A DNA stretch of 64,000 bases from SKUL01 sp964487545 (GTDB lineage: Bacteria; Bacteroidota; Bacteroidia; Flavobacteriales_D; SKUL01): positions 1 through 64,000 of the forward strand of contig CAZARI010000007.1 in the NCBI GenBank assembly GCA_964487545.1, read 5' to 3'. The notes beneath the pieces were generated by a model. The model worked only from the letters and a program-made list of their open reading frames with translations. It made no database searches and was not told the origin of the DNA. A program made the translations under genes and the position numbers. Shown piece by piece: positions 44,291 to 51,675 of the stretch (positions are counted from its first letter, which is position 1; each line of letters begins with the position of its first letter).

Positions 44291-45285
44291 TGCCTGTAGA
44301 TTTTATGATTAGTGATTGTTGAATTTGCTTTAATTCGAAGCACGTAAACCCCGCTTGCAAGGTAGCCTGTATCGATGCGTAATGAAGGCGAATCAACATT
44401 GGTCACCTCTGTCACAAGGCGGCCTGTCATATCATAGATCGCAGCCGATTCTATCGGAATGCTTTTATTTTTAAGGTCTATATTCACGTAATCTTTAGCA
44501 GGATTGGGATATACGGCATACCCCTTTTCCATACCTGACGGTGAAGCACTCAGCAGGTAATCGCAGCCTGAGGGAGTTGGAGATATACATACATTTTCGA
44601 TGTAGTAATATCCCCAACAGGACACTTCGGATTCATTTAAAATGAGAATGTCTGTGTTGTCATCATCAAAGAAGTTTCCGATGGCGAGCCAGTTGTATTC
44701 CTGGTCGGCTGTTACCCAACCCTCAATTTTTGTCCAATAGGTGGTGTCGGACAGAATTTCCGAATAGTCGATATGCGCGAAATTATCCGGCATCAGCCAG
44801 TCGCTTGAAGGTTGATAATGGTATTCAGGGTCTTTAAAAAAACGCAAGCCTATGTGATTTGTGGCGCACCAAGCCCATGCCTCCATTCCACCATCGTATA
44901 ACGATGCATGAAAAAAGACATAATAGCTCTGGCCGATGGTAAGCGGCTCTGATAATTCAATGGCTATATACTCACGAGCCTGAGGTGTAAAATCCTCATA
45001 CGTAGCTAATCCAGCATAGGCTGCTCCCGATATTGGAAATTGATATCCAAATGCATTTGAAGGAACTCCTGCAAATCCTTCTATATCATCGCTGCAAGGA
45101 TGAAAATAATCAGGTGACCACCCCCAGGAATGCCAGCCCACAACATTAACCCCGTCTCCATAAATGCCTGCGGTGCTGAAAGGGCATTCTGTGTACTCTT
45201 CAAAGCTTGGATTGGGCACAAGGTTTTGCGAAAATCCCTGAAACATCGAAATAAACATTATAGCAATAAGGGCAAACGCTTTCAT
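44287..45285 (-). CDS. Secreted protein with T9SS type A sorting domain
   Basis: 332 residues from the ATG at 45285 (MKAFALIAIMFISMFQGFSQ, a signal peptide); the frame continues 165 bp upstream but that part overlaps the regulator gene on the other strand. The mature start NLVPNPSFEEYTECPFSTAG is typical of gliding-motility-associated secreted proteins with a CBM-like jelly-roll domain. The end is a type A sorting domain: YAVYPNPAKDYVNIDLKN and GYLASGVYVLRI. First gene of a pair with the S74 protein (ATGA overlap), so both may form one surface structure (inference). Near-match promoter elements (TAACTTTC) lie just upstream. Confidence 0.8.
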   Translation of the reverse strand: MKAFALIAIMFISMFQGFSQNLVPNPSFEEYTECPFSTAGIYGDGVNVVGWHSWGWSPDYFHPCSDDIEGFAGVPSNAFGYQFPISGAAYAGLATYEDFTPQAREYIAIELSEPLTIGQSYYVFFHASLYDGGMEAWAWCATNHIGLRFFKDPEYHYQPSSDWLMPDNFAHIDYSEILSDTTYWTKIEGWVTADQEYNWLAIGNFFDDDNTDILILNESEVSCWGYYYIENVCISPTPSGCDYLLSASPSGMEKGYAVYPNPAKDYVNIDLKNKSIPIESAAIYDMTGRLVTEVTNVDSPSLRIDTGYLASGVYVLRIKANSTITNHKIYRQ

Positions 45286-45495
45286 AATTGATTGAAAGTT
45301 AGGATAAAAAATAATATGCCCCAAATATGGGACTAATGTTTTTTCCCACAGCATCACTTTAGCTCTGTGAATCTGCATGCTGAACAAAGGCTCATCAAAA
45401 CAATAGGAAAGCGCATTAGAGAAGAGCGTAAACGGCAGGGAATTTCTCAAAACCAGCTTGCCTTTGAGGCAAAAATGCCCAGAGTGCAGATTGGA

Positions 45496-45503
45496 CGTAT
45501 AGA
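45496..45503. repeat. Left copy of the 8-bp target site duplication
   Basis: CGTATAGA directly before the IS66 left end. An identical copy is at 47820-47827. Eight bases is the usual duplication length for IS66. Confidence 0.93.
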
Positions 45504-45515
45504 GTAAGCCCCCGA

Positions 45516-47084
45516 CTAACTACGCCCTGATTTTTCCCCTTGATATGCGTATGTGTCTTTTGATGGGAGCTGAAGGTTTTGCGGGAAGAGCTCATAGAGT
45601 TTGTTGACTTTGTGGTCTGCGATACGACCGAGTACTTCTGTGAGCCAGGCCATAGGCTCTACGCCGTTTAGTTTGCATGTGCCTGTAAAGGTGTAGAACA
45701 TGGCAGATCGACTGGCACCTTGATGCGAACTGGCAAAGAGGTAGTTCTTTCTTCCGAGTGCGTTTAGCCTGATGGTGTTTTCTACCAGGTTGTTGTCGAT
45801 GAGCAGTTCGCCGTTATAGAGGTAATTTTGAAGGCTGTCCCAAAGATTTATTGCATAAGTAAACGCTTTGCCAATAGAGCTTTTGGGTAGTACGTGTTTG
45901 TTTTCAGCGGATATCCACTTGCCAAGCTCATTGAGGATAGGTAGAGATTTTTCAAGCCGAAGCTCCTTTCGCTGTTCTGGGCTAAGCAGCTTGACTTCAC
46001 GCTCGACAGCATAGATCTGCTGTATGCGCACAAGAGCATATTGGGCACGGGCCTTGTCTTGGTCTAAGGCCTGCTCAAAATACCTGCGCGCATGCGCCCA
46101 GCATCCAAGGTGCACGATTTCTTCCTTTTGGGAATATTCATTGTATACTCTGTATCCATCGGTTTGCAAGTAGCCCTGGTAATGTTGAAGTATCTTTTGG
46201 GGAGCGGGTTTACCGCGCCCCCGGTGATAGTCGAACACTACCATGCGTTTGGGGGGCGAGTGGTACACCCAGTAGTAACCCATGTGGCTCTTGCCTTTTT
46301 TGGTTTTGTCAAGCACCCTGGTAGGTGTCTCGTCTACCTGAAGGTAACCGTCAAGTTTTACCACATCAACCATGGCATCGTAGAGTGGTTCGAGTAATGT
46401 GCCCAGCTGCGCTACCCATCCATCTATGGTAGATGGGGCAATGTGTATTGCTGCCCGCTTGAAGATTTGTTGCTGGCGGTACAGCGGCAGGTGGTCTACG
46501 TATTTGTTGATGAGTATGGAGCTGAGCAAGGTGTTTCCCGCAAGGCATTTTTCGATAGGCCGTGATGGCATATCGCCGATGAGCACCCCCTGACCACCGG
46601 GCAGGGCGTATTTGTTGCGTACCAGTACCAGCTTAAAAAACCGGGCAGGGGCCAACTCAAGTATTTCGGTGCGTTCTTCGCCTATTTTTACCATGCCTTC
46701 TACAGGAGTTGTTGGGTCTATCACCACTTCATGTACAGGCATATCTGCGGGCAGAGGATTGCGTCCTTTGTGATTTTCGTTCTTTTTGCGGGTATAGGTA
46801 ATGGTTTCTTTAACGGGCTTATCGCCGTTGGTGCTTTGGCTTTTGTTAGTTAGTTCTTCAAAGGGCAAGTTGAGCTGATTGGCGATAACGATGTTTTCGG
46901 CCATGAAGCGCTCGCTTTTTGTACCAAAGTGCATGCGGCGAAGGCGGTTTATCAGATTCTCCATATAGGTAATCATCGCTTCTGAACGCTCGTCTTTTGC
47001 TTGTGCCTTTTCAATGGCAGCATTTTGTTGTTTTACCAACGCTAAGAGTTGCTCTTTTGATAGGTTTTCAAGCTGCACTTCCAT
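45516..47084 (-). CDS. tnpC: IS66 transposase TnpC
   Basis: 522 residues from the ATG at 47084 (MEVQLENLSKEQLLAL); a TTG 18 bp upstream is possible. N-terminal coiled coil, a TnpC helix-turn-helix and zinc-finger-like linker, and the DDE core: VDETPTRVLDKTKKGKSHMG with the first Asp near 250, GYLQTDGYRVYNEY with the second, CWAHARRYFEQAL, and LLIDNNLVENTIRLNALGRK with the Glu. The C-terminal IS66_C part follows (MAWLTEVLGRIADHKVNKL). Length is normal and no frameshift is seen. Confidence 0.95.
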   Translation of the reverse strand: MEVQLENLSKEQLLALVKQQNAAIEKAQAKDERSEAMITYMENLINRLRRMHFGTKSERFMAENIVIANQLNLPFEELTNKSQSTNGDKPVKETITYTRKKNENHKGRNPLPADMPVHEVVIDPTTPVEGMVKIGEERTEILELAPARFFKLVLVRNKYALPGGQGVLIGDMPSRPIEKCLAGNTLLSSILINKYVDHLPLYRQQQIFKRAAIHIAPSTIDGWVAQLGTLLEPLYDAMVDVVKLDGYLQVDETPTRVLDKTKKGKSHMGYYWVYHSPPKRMVVFDYHRGRGKPAPQKILQHYQGYLQTDGYRVYNEYSQKEEIVHLGCWAHARRYFEQALDQDKARAQYALVRIQQIYAVEREVKLLSPEQRKELRLEKSLPILNELGKWISAENKHVLPKSSIGKAFTYAINLWDSLQNYLYNGELLIDNNLVENTIRLNALGRKNYLFASSHQGASRSAMFYTFTGTCKLNGVEPMAWLTEVLGRIADHKVNKLYELFPQNLQLPSKDTYAYQGEKSGRS

Positions 47085-47145
47085 GCTGTGAAGATACGCC
47101 AAAAGTTAGGTGTGCAAGATGTTTTAAGCATCAGTAATCAACACT

Positions 47146-47502
47146 TTATCTGGATAAAAAGCGCTTTCTTTTCTTGGTTTTTTCAAAATCAATACCTCGT
47201 AAAATCATGAATAATTCTTCTTTGGTGAGTTCACTATTTGGAGCGTTAAGTCGGGCTGTTGGTCGTTTGAAAGTTCCGAGCTCCAAGCGTTTGTGAAAAA
47301 GCGCCAGTCCGTCAATATTCCAATGAAGCACTTTAATGCGAGTGCGCTGCCTGTTCATAAAAACAAACAGATAACCCAGGCGTGGATCCAGCTCCATGTG
47401 TTCCAAAACCAATCCGTAAAGTCCATCAAATCCCTTGCGCATGTCGGTGGGTTGAGCGTATAAAAACACTTTGGTGGCTTCCTCCAGACCAAACAAACTC
47501 AT
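47146..47502 (-). CDS. tnpB: IS66 accessory protein TnpB
   Basis: 118 residues. Hallmarks FLYAQPTDMRKGFDGLYGL and LFVFMNRQRTRIKVLHWNID are those of the IS66 Orf2 family. Needed with TnpA for transposition of IS66 elements; its biochemistry is not defined. ATG overlaps the tnpA stop. Intact. Confidence 0.95.
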   Translation of the reverse strand: MSLFGLEEATKVFLYAQPTDMRKGFDGLYGLVLEHMELDPRLGYLFVFMNRQRTRIKVLHWNIDGLALFHKRLELGTFKRPTARLNAPNSELTKEELFMILRGIDFEKTKKRKRFLSR

Positions 47503-47747
47503 GCAAACACCAAAATTTTAACGCCCGATGGGGCTTCAATCTCCAATACTTTACCTAGCTTCACTTCGGAAAACCCAACCTCCTTAAAGCCTGTTTCGCC
47601 TGCTACAGATTGAGCGGCTTTCCATTTTGCAATCCAGTAATTGAATTTTGCTTCGCTGTATTGCTTGCCATTTAAAAAATCAGATTTCCTAACCCCAGAG
47701 GCCAACCAGTCCTGAACCTCAGAGAACATTTCTTCTTGTAAACTCAT
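47499..47747 (-). CDS. tnpA: IS66 accessory protein TnpA
   Basis: 82 residues. Short IS66 OrfA-type protein; the core KQYSEAKFNYWIAKWK resembles the helix-turn-helix part of the family. Probably binds the IS ends (family knowledge). First gene of the element's operon and intact. Confidence 0.85.
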   Translation of the reverse strand: MSLQEEMFSEVQDWLASGVRKSDFLNGKQYSEAKFNYWIAKWKAAQSVAGETGFKEVGFSEVKLGKVLEIEAPSGVKILVFA

Positions 47748-47819
47748 ATCACGCAGTTTTGTGCGCGAAATTCATGAGGTTTTTAGGAACTGACAAGATG
47801 GGGTTAGTCGGGGGGATAC

Positions 47820-47827
47820 CGTATAGA
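47820..47827. repeat. Right copy of the 8-bp target site duplication
   Basis: CGTATAGA directly after the IS66 right end, identical to 45496-45503. Confidence 0.93.
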
Positions 47828-47954
47828 ACGTGGAGAGATCAATACTACCATAGGTGCTCTTATTGTAATATGTCGTGTGCTTGATATTCATCCGAAAGAG
47901 CTTTTAGATCTTACAATTTGAAGATTCCTGATTTTAAAATTCCTGTTTTAAGTC

Positions 47955-48399
47955 TTAATTTTTTTTCATCCAGTCGCGGTAACCATTCTGCTGGGGGTTG
48001 CTTCCACCGTTATCTCCGTTCAGGTGCAGCAGCGAAAAAGGCGATTGTACCACCTGATTGATGCCAATAGGGCGAACCCTGAGATGCCATAATTTCAAGT
48101 GTGTTTTGGGGTTGGGTTCCGGCGGTAAAAAAATCGCCTATTCCCATCCTGCCGTTGTCTTGTCCGTCCACCCACATTCTGGCAAGTTCAAAACCATCGT
48201 TCGTAGAAGCCAAACCATTTCCGGGCGCTGCGGTAAATACAAACCGCAACAGATCGCCATTCTTCTTTGGTCCGACATACATGAAATCCTTATTGTGTGT
48301 AAAGGTTATTCCATATCGCATCCAATCGCGATAACCATTATGTAGGGTTATTCCTGACTTATCCCCATTTAAATGCATTAACGAAAATTGTCTTACCAT
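47955..48399 (-). pseudogene. Decayed tandem remnant of the S74 fibre protein gene
   Basis: From 48399 downward, a 129-residue frame carries FSLMHLNGDKSG, HNGYRDWMRYGITFTHNKD, FMYVGPKKNGDLLRFVFTA and GRMGIGDFFTAGTQPQNTLE, paralogous to residues about 85-230 of the S74 protein at 41918-44290. It then runs out of phase, and a second copy of the same motif is found in another frame (INQVVQSPFSLLHLNGDNGG then QNGYRDWMKKN and a stop at 47955). So two partial units are fused head to tail, with no signal peptide, no S74 domain and no sorting domain. The stretch 47922-47954 and 48400-48465 holds nothing recognisable. Confidence 0.75.
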
Positions 48400-48465
48400 T
48401 GGTCCAAAACACCCAATGTAAATGATAAAACTTGTGCATAAAAAACCAGTTGGATGGCCAATTGT

Positions 48466-49014
48466 CTATTCCAACACCCCCTCCATTTCCTTTTGGGCTT
48501 CTTCGACAGCTTGAATGATGTCTTTAAAAGCGCGGCTGTCGGCAATTTTGGGAAAGTACTCTTGAGTTACATCCGCGAGTGGTTTGTAAAGTGTCGATTC
48601 GGCCAAGTGCGGACGCGGCAAAAACACAATATACTCGTTTACCTTTTCGAGCAGCAAGACCACCACACTCAAAATCAAAACGGCGCGGGCGATGCCAAAT
48701 ACGCCTCCAGCAATTTTATCAGCCAGCCCCAATGCTGCCAGTTGAATCGCCTTTTGAATAAGCCGCCCCAAAAAGTGAATGCCAATGACAATACCCAAAA
48801 ACACGAGCGCAAACGCTACAAAGGGCATCATTGCGCCTTCAAATCCGTGTTCGTCGGCCAAGTATAGCCCCAGGTGATCGGAGAGCAACACGGCGCCGTA
48901 AATGCCCAAAACAAGCGCTAACAATCCGCTCACGCTGATGATGAACCCCTTCATAAAACCGCGCACTGCGCCCCACAGCAGCGGCGCCAGAATAATCAGG
49001 TCGATGTAATTCAT
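48466..49014 (-). CDS. cvpA: CvpA family membrane protein
   Basis: 182 residues with four predicted helices. The N-terminus MNYIDLIILAPLLWGAVRGF and MKGFIISVSGLLALVLGIY match CvpA, and LADKIAGGVFGIARAVLILS is the conserved C-terminal helix pair. CvpA is needed for colicin V production in E. coli and for envelope stress resistance in several bacteria; the molecular role is not known. TACATTTA 4 bp before the start is a near-match promoter. Divergent from the small cytosolic gene. Confidence 0.9.
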   Translation of the reverse strand: MNYIDLIILAPLLWGAVRGFMKGFIISVSGLLALVLGIYGAVLLSDHLGLYLADEHGFEGAMMPFVAFALVFLGIVIGIHFLGRLIQKAIQLAALGLADKIAGGVFGIARAVLILSVVVLLLEKVNEYIVFLPRPHLAESTLYKPLADVTQEYFPKIADSRAFKDIIQAVEEAQKEMEGVLE

Positions 49015-49106
49015 GGCCTAAATGTACAGCCACTGTTTAAATGGGGCTCATGGCGAAATAAAAGTTTTTCAGCCCTTGCGGTGAATTTCCAATCCAAAAC
49101 CATCGC

Positions 49107-49114
49107 TACCTTTG
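49107..49114 (+). promoter_or_regulatory. -7 promoter element TACCTTTG directly before the 112-residue gene
   Basis: Exact TAnnTTTG with only 4 bp (CAGT) between it and the ATG at 49119, predicting a leaderless transcript. Confidence 0.6.
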
Positions 49115-49118
49115 CAGT

Positions 49119-49457
49119 ATGGATTACGAATTTGAGAAAAAGTGGAAGGCCTTGACGCAGCAACTAGAGCTGCAGTTTGGAGCCGACATGGAACTGGATG
49201 CTATCTTGTTCCTCATTGGGGTGCAGGAGCTGGGGCAGGGGTTTCGCAAGTTTAGCAAAGACGAAAAGCTGAATCTGATGCACATTTCGGTATGCCGTTT
49301 ACTGGAGCCCTACGGCTACTACGAGTATGAGGGAAATGACGACGACGGCTGGCCGCACTTTTCGAAAAAAGAAGAAATGCCCTACTTAAAGCCCGAAGAA
49401 CAGCAATTGCTGATGAAACGAGCCATCTTGGAATATTTTAATTACTTGAGCTCGTAA
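49119..49457 (+). CDS. Conserved hypothetical cytosolic protein
   Basis: 112 residues, acidic, predicted helical. DAILFLIGVQELGQGFRKF followed by SKDEKLNLMHISVCRLLEPY is the recognisable core; similar proteins occur across Flavobacteriia, often next to cvpA or pheS, without a known function (recalled). Last 16 bp overlap the convergent lipoprotein gene. Confidence 0.75.
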   Translation: MDYEFEKKWKALTQQLELQFGADMELDAILFLIGVQELGQGFRKFSKDEKLNLMHISVCRLLEPYGYYEYEGNDDDGWPHFSKKEEMPYLKPEEQQLLMKRAILEYFNYLSS

Positions 49458-49846
49458 ACCTGCACGTTGTTTTTCTGCTCCTCGATTTTAATTATTGTTT
49501 CGAGAATCAGATCCTGCTGAGGCGATGGCAGCTCTTTGTGGATGTCCACAGACAGTACGGCAAATCCAGCCTGACCGGCTTCATAGTAGTAGGTGTAATC
49601 AAAAAATGCGCGACCATTTTCGTCGGTGTGCTGGGTGTGATCGAGAATGATCTCTCCCGGGGGTTGATCAGAAGTGAGCGAACTCTCGCCAAACAGCCTG
49701 ACCCTCGCTCCAGGCACCGGAGAGCCGATTTCATTATTGACAAAAATCTCTACCGTGGTGTCTTTTGTTTTGTGACACGATTCCATAGTAGTAGCCAAAC
49801 CGGCAACCAGAATCGTTATAAACACAATATGAACCAGCTTTCTCAT
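49442..49846 (-). CDS. Exported protein with a transthyretin-like fold, possible lipoprotein
   Basis: 134 residues. A hydrophobic N-terminus (MRKLVHIVFITILVAGLA) is followed by MESC with Cys24, a weak lipobox. The body TTVEIFVNNEIGSPVPGARV then EIILDHTQHTDENGRAFF is the pattern of a beta-sandwich of the carboxypeptidase-regulatory or transthyretin type. Function unknown. Convergent with the preceding gene, 16-bp overlap of coding ends. Confidence 0.65.
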   Translation of the reverse strand: MRKLVHIVFITILVAGLATTMESCHKTKDTTVEIFVNNEIGSPVPGARVRLFGESSLTSDQPPGEIILDHTQHTDENGRAFFDYTYYYEAGQAGFAVLSVDIHKELPSPQQDLILETIIKIEEQKNNVQVYELK

Positions 49847-49937
49847 ACGTTGTGATATTTCTTAATTTCGCCCGAGTGTAGGTGATTTGGTATACGCACA
49901 CCCAACACAAGCACACAAATTTAAAAAAATTGCCCAA

Positions 49938-50624
49938 ATGAAATTCAACATAATCAAACTGTGCCTTTTTCTGTTGAGCATCATTCTTGTCCACACGGCA
50001 ACTGCACAGCGAAAAAATGCCGATGTTAAAATTACTACCCCCTACGGCGATATGTGGATTAAGTTGTACGACGACACGCCACAACACCGGGAAAACTTTT
50101 TGAAGCTCGTGTCTGAGAATTACTACGACAGCTTACTTTTTCATCGGGTCATCAGTGGATTTATGATTCAGGGAGGCGATCCCAACTCAAAGAATGCACC
50201 GGCTGGCGCAGCGCTCGGTTCGGGTGGACCGGACTTTCTGGTACCGGCCGAAATTCACCCACACCGCTACCACAAAAAAGGAGCACTTGCTGCCGCCCGT
50301 CAGGCTGACGCCGTAAACCCAGAAAAGCAATCGTCGGGCTCGCAATTTTATATCGTACAGGGTCGGCCCAATCCACCGAATATTCTCGAAACCATCGCCA
50401 CGCGACGCAACCAAAAAGATCCGCAAAACGCATTTGATTATGGCGAGCAAGCCTACGAAGATTACCGAAATCTGGGCGGTGCACCACACCTGGACGGCGC
50501 CTACACTGTTTTTGGCGAAGTGATTGAAGGCCTGAGCGTTATTGATAAAATTGCCGAATTAGAAGTCGATGGCCGCAGCCGTCCGCTGGTGGATGTGGTC
50601 ATGAAAATTGAACTGGTAAAATAG
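49938..50624 (+). CDS. Periplasmic cyclophilin-type peptidyl-prolyl isomerase
   Basis: 228 residues from the ATG at 49938, which gives signal peptide MKFNIIKLCLFLLSIILVHT then ATAQ. Catalyses cis-trans isomerisation of X-Pro bonds. Seen: TPYGDMWIKLYDDTPQHREN, FHRVISGFMIQGGDP (with the catalytic Arg), GSQFYIVQGRP, and VFGEVIEGLSVIDKIAELE at the end. An insertion of about 25 residues (NILETIATRRNQKDPQNAF) separates the last blocks, as in many Bacteroidota cyclophilins. pheS follows 10 bp later. Confidence 0.93.
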   Translation: MKFNIIKLCLFLLSIILVHTATAQRKNADVKITTPYGDMWIKLYDDTPQHRENFLKLVSENYYDSLLFHRVISGFMIQGGDPNSKNAPAGAALGSGGPDFLVPAEIHPHRYHKKGALAAARQADAVNPEKQSSGSQFYIVQGRPNPPNILETIATRRNQKDPQNAFDYGEQAYEDYRNLGGAPHLDGAYTVFGEVIEGLSVIDKIAELEVDGRSRPLVDVVMKIELVK

Positions 50625-50634
50625 CCGCTCTTTT

Positions 50635-51657
50635 ATGCAACAACACATTGAACAATTGCTTCAGGAAATTGACCGCTTTTCATCTGCGGATCCACAGGAA
50701 GTTGAGCAATTCAGAATTCGTTTTCTGGGTAAAAAAGGCGTTATCCGCGAATTGTCAAACACCATGAAAACGCTTTCGGTGGAGGAGAAAAAATCGTTTG
50801 GAAAAACGCTGAATGAACTAAAAGGAAAAGTTCAGCAAAAAATCGACAGCCTGAAAAGTGATGCTTCAACCGATTCGACACCTTCGGTGGGAAGAGAAGA
50901 CCTGACCCGTCCGGCTGAAACACTCGAGCTTGGCGCCCGTCATCCGGTGTCGCTGGTTCGCAACGAAATCGTCGGGATATTTTCGCGAATGGGATTCGAT
51001 ATTTCTGAGGGACCCGAAATTGAAGACGACTGGCACAATTTCGAGGCGCTCAACTTTCCGCCCAATCACCCCGCACGCGATATGCAGGACACCTTTTTCG
51101 TTTCGCGAAACCCCGATGTCGCCCTGCGCACCCACACCTCGTCTGTGCAGGTTAGGGTGATGGAAACACAAAAGCCGCCCATCCGCACGCTGAGCCCCGG
51201 ACGGGTTTTCAGAAATGAAGCCATTTCGGCGCGTGCGCATTGCATTTTTCACCAAATTGAAGGTTTGTATATCGACAAGGGGGTTTCCTTTGCCGACCTA
51301 AAACAATGTCTGCTGCTTTTTGCCCGCGAGTTTTTCGGTGCCGACACCAAAATCAGACTGCGTCCATCCTACTTTCCGTTTACCGAACCCAGCGCAGAGG
51401 TAGATGTGTATTGGGGCCTGAAAAACGAGGCAGATTACCGCATCACCAAAGGCACCGGCTGGCTCGAAATATTGGGTTGCGGCATGGTGCATCCCAACGT
51501 GCTTAAAAACTGCAACATCGATCCCGAGGTATATACCGGTTTCGCTTTCGGAATGGGCATCGAGCGCATTGCCATGCTCAAGTATCAAGTAGATGATTTG
51601 CGACACTTTTTTGAAAGTGACGTTCGGTTTTTGAAGCAATTTCAATCGGCCTATTGA
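50635..51657 (+). CDS. pheS: Phenylalanine--tRNA ligase alpha subunit
   Basis: 340 residues. Class II synthetase. N-terminal coiled coil about 1-85, then the catalytic part: HPVSLVRNEIVGIFSRMGF and EGPEIEDDWHNFEALNFPPN (motif 1 region), VFRNEAISARAHCIFHQIEG (motif 2), and GFAFGMGIERIAMLKY (motif 3). Length is typical. pheT is not adjacent, as usual in Bacteroidota. Convergent with pyk. Confidence 0.97.
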   Translation: MQQHIEQLLQEIDRFSSADPQEVEQFRIRFLGKKGVIRELSNTMKTLSVEEKKSFGKTLNELKGKVQQKIDSLKSDASTDSTPSVGREDLTRPAETLELGARHPVSLVRNEIVGIFSRMGFDISEGPEIEDDWHNFEALNFPPNHPARDMQDTFFVSRNPDVALRTHTSSVQVRVMETQKPPIRTLSPGRVFRNEAISARAHCIFHQIEGLYIDKGVSFADLKQCLLLFAREFFGADTKIRLRPSYFPFTEPSAEVDVYWGLKNEADYRITKGTGWLEILGCGMVHPNVLKNCNIDPEVYTGFAFGMGIERIAMLKYQVDDLRHFFESDVRFLKQFQSAY

Positions 51658-51675
51658 GACCCCACTGATATCGGA

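Larger units (their letters stand above)
45504..47819. mobile_element. Complete IS66-family insertion sequence, 2316 bp
   Basis: Ends are GTAAGCCCCCGACTAAC on the left (45504-45520) and its inverted near-copy GTTAGTCGGGGGGATAC on the right (47803-47819), 15 of 17 matching; GTA at the tip is typical of IS66. It carries tnpA, tnpB and tnpC in order on the minus strand, all intact, and is flanked by 8-bp direct repeats CGTATAGA. The stop of tnpC lies inside the left inverted repeat. The perfect duplication and open reading frames point to a recent, possibly active insertion. Confidence 0.95.
45367..47921 (+). pseudogene. Small XRE-family regulator gene interrupted by IS66
   Basis: Joining the bases left of the IS (to 45503) to those right of the second target copy (from 47828) restores one frame of 76 residues: GTG at 45367, then NLHAEQRLIKTIGKRIREER, KRQGISQNQLAFEAKMPRVQ, IGRIERGEINTTIGALIVI, CRVLDIHPKELLDLTI and a TGA at 47919. 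This is a complete helix-turn-helix XRE domain. The IS cuts between the codons of IGRIE and RGE, just after the recognition helix, and its first bases supply a TAA, so only 46 residues remain. The gene is divergent from the secreted-protein pair and may have regulated it (inference). GTG start is a choice; the frame has no ATG. Confidence 0.85.
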
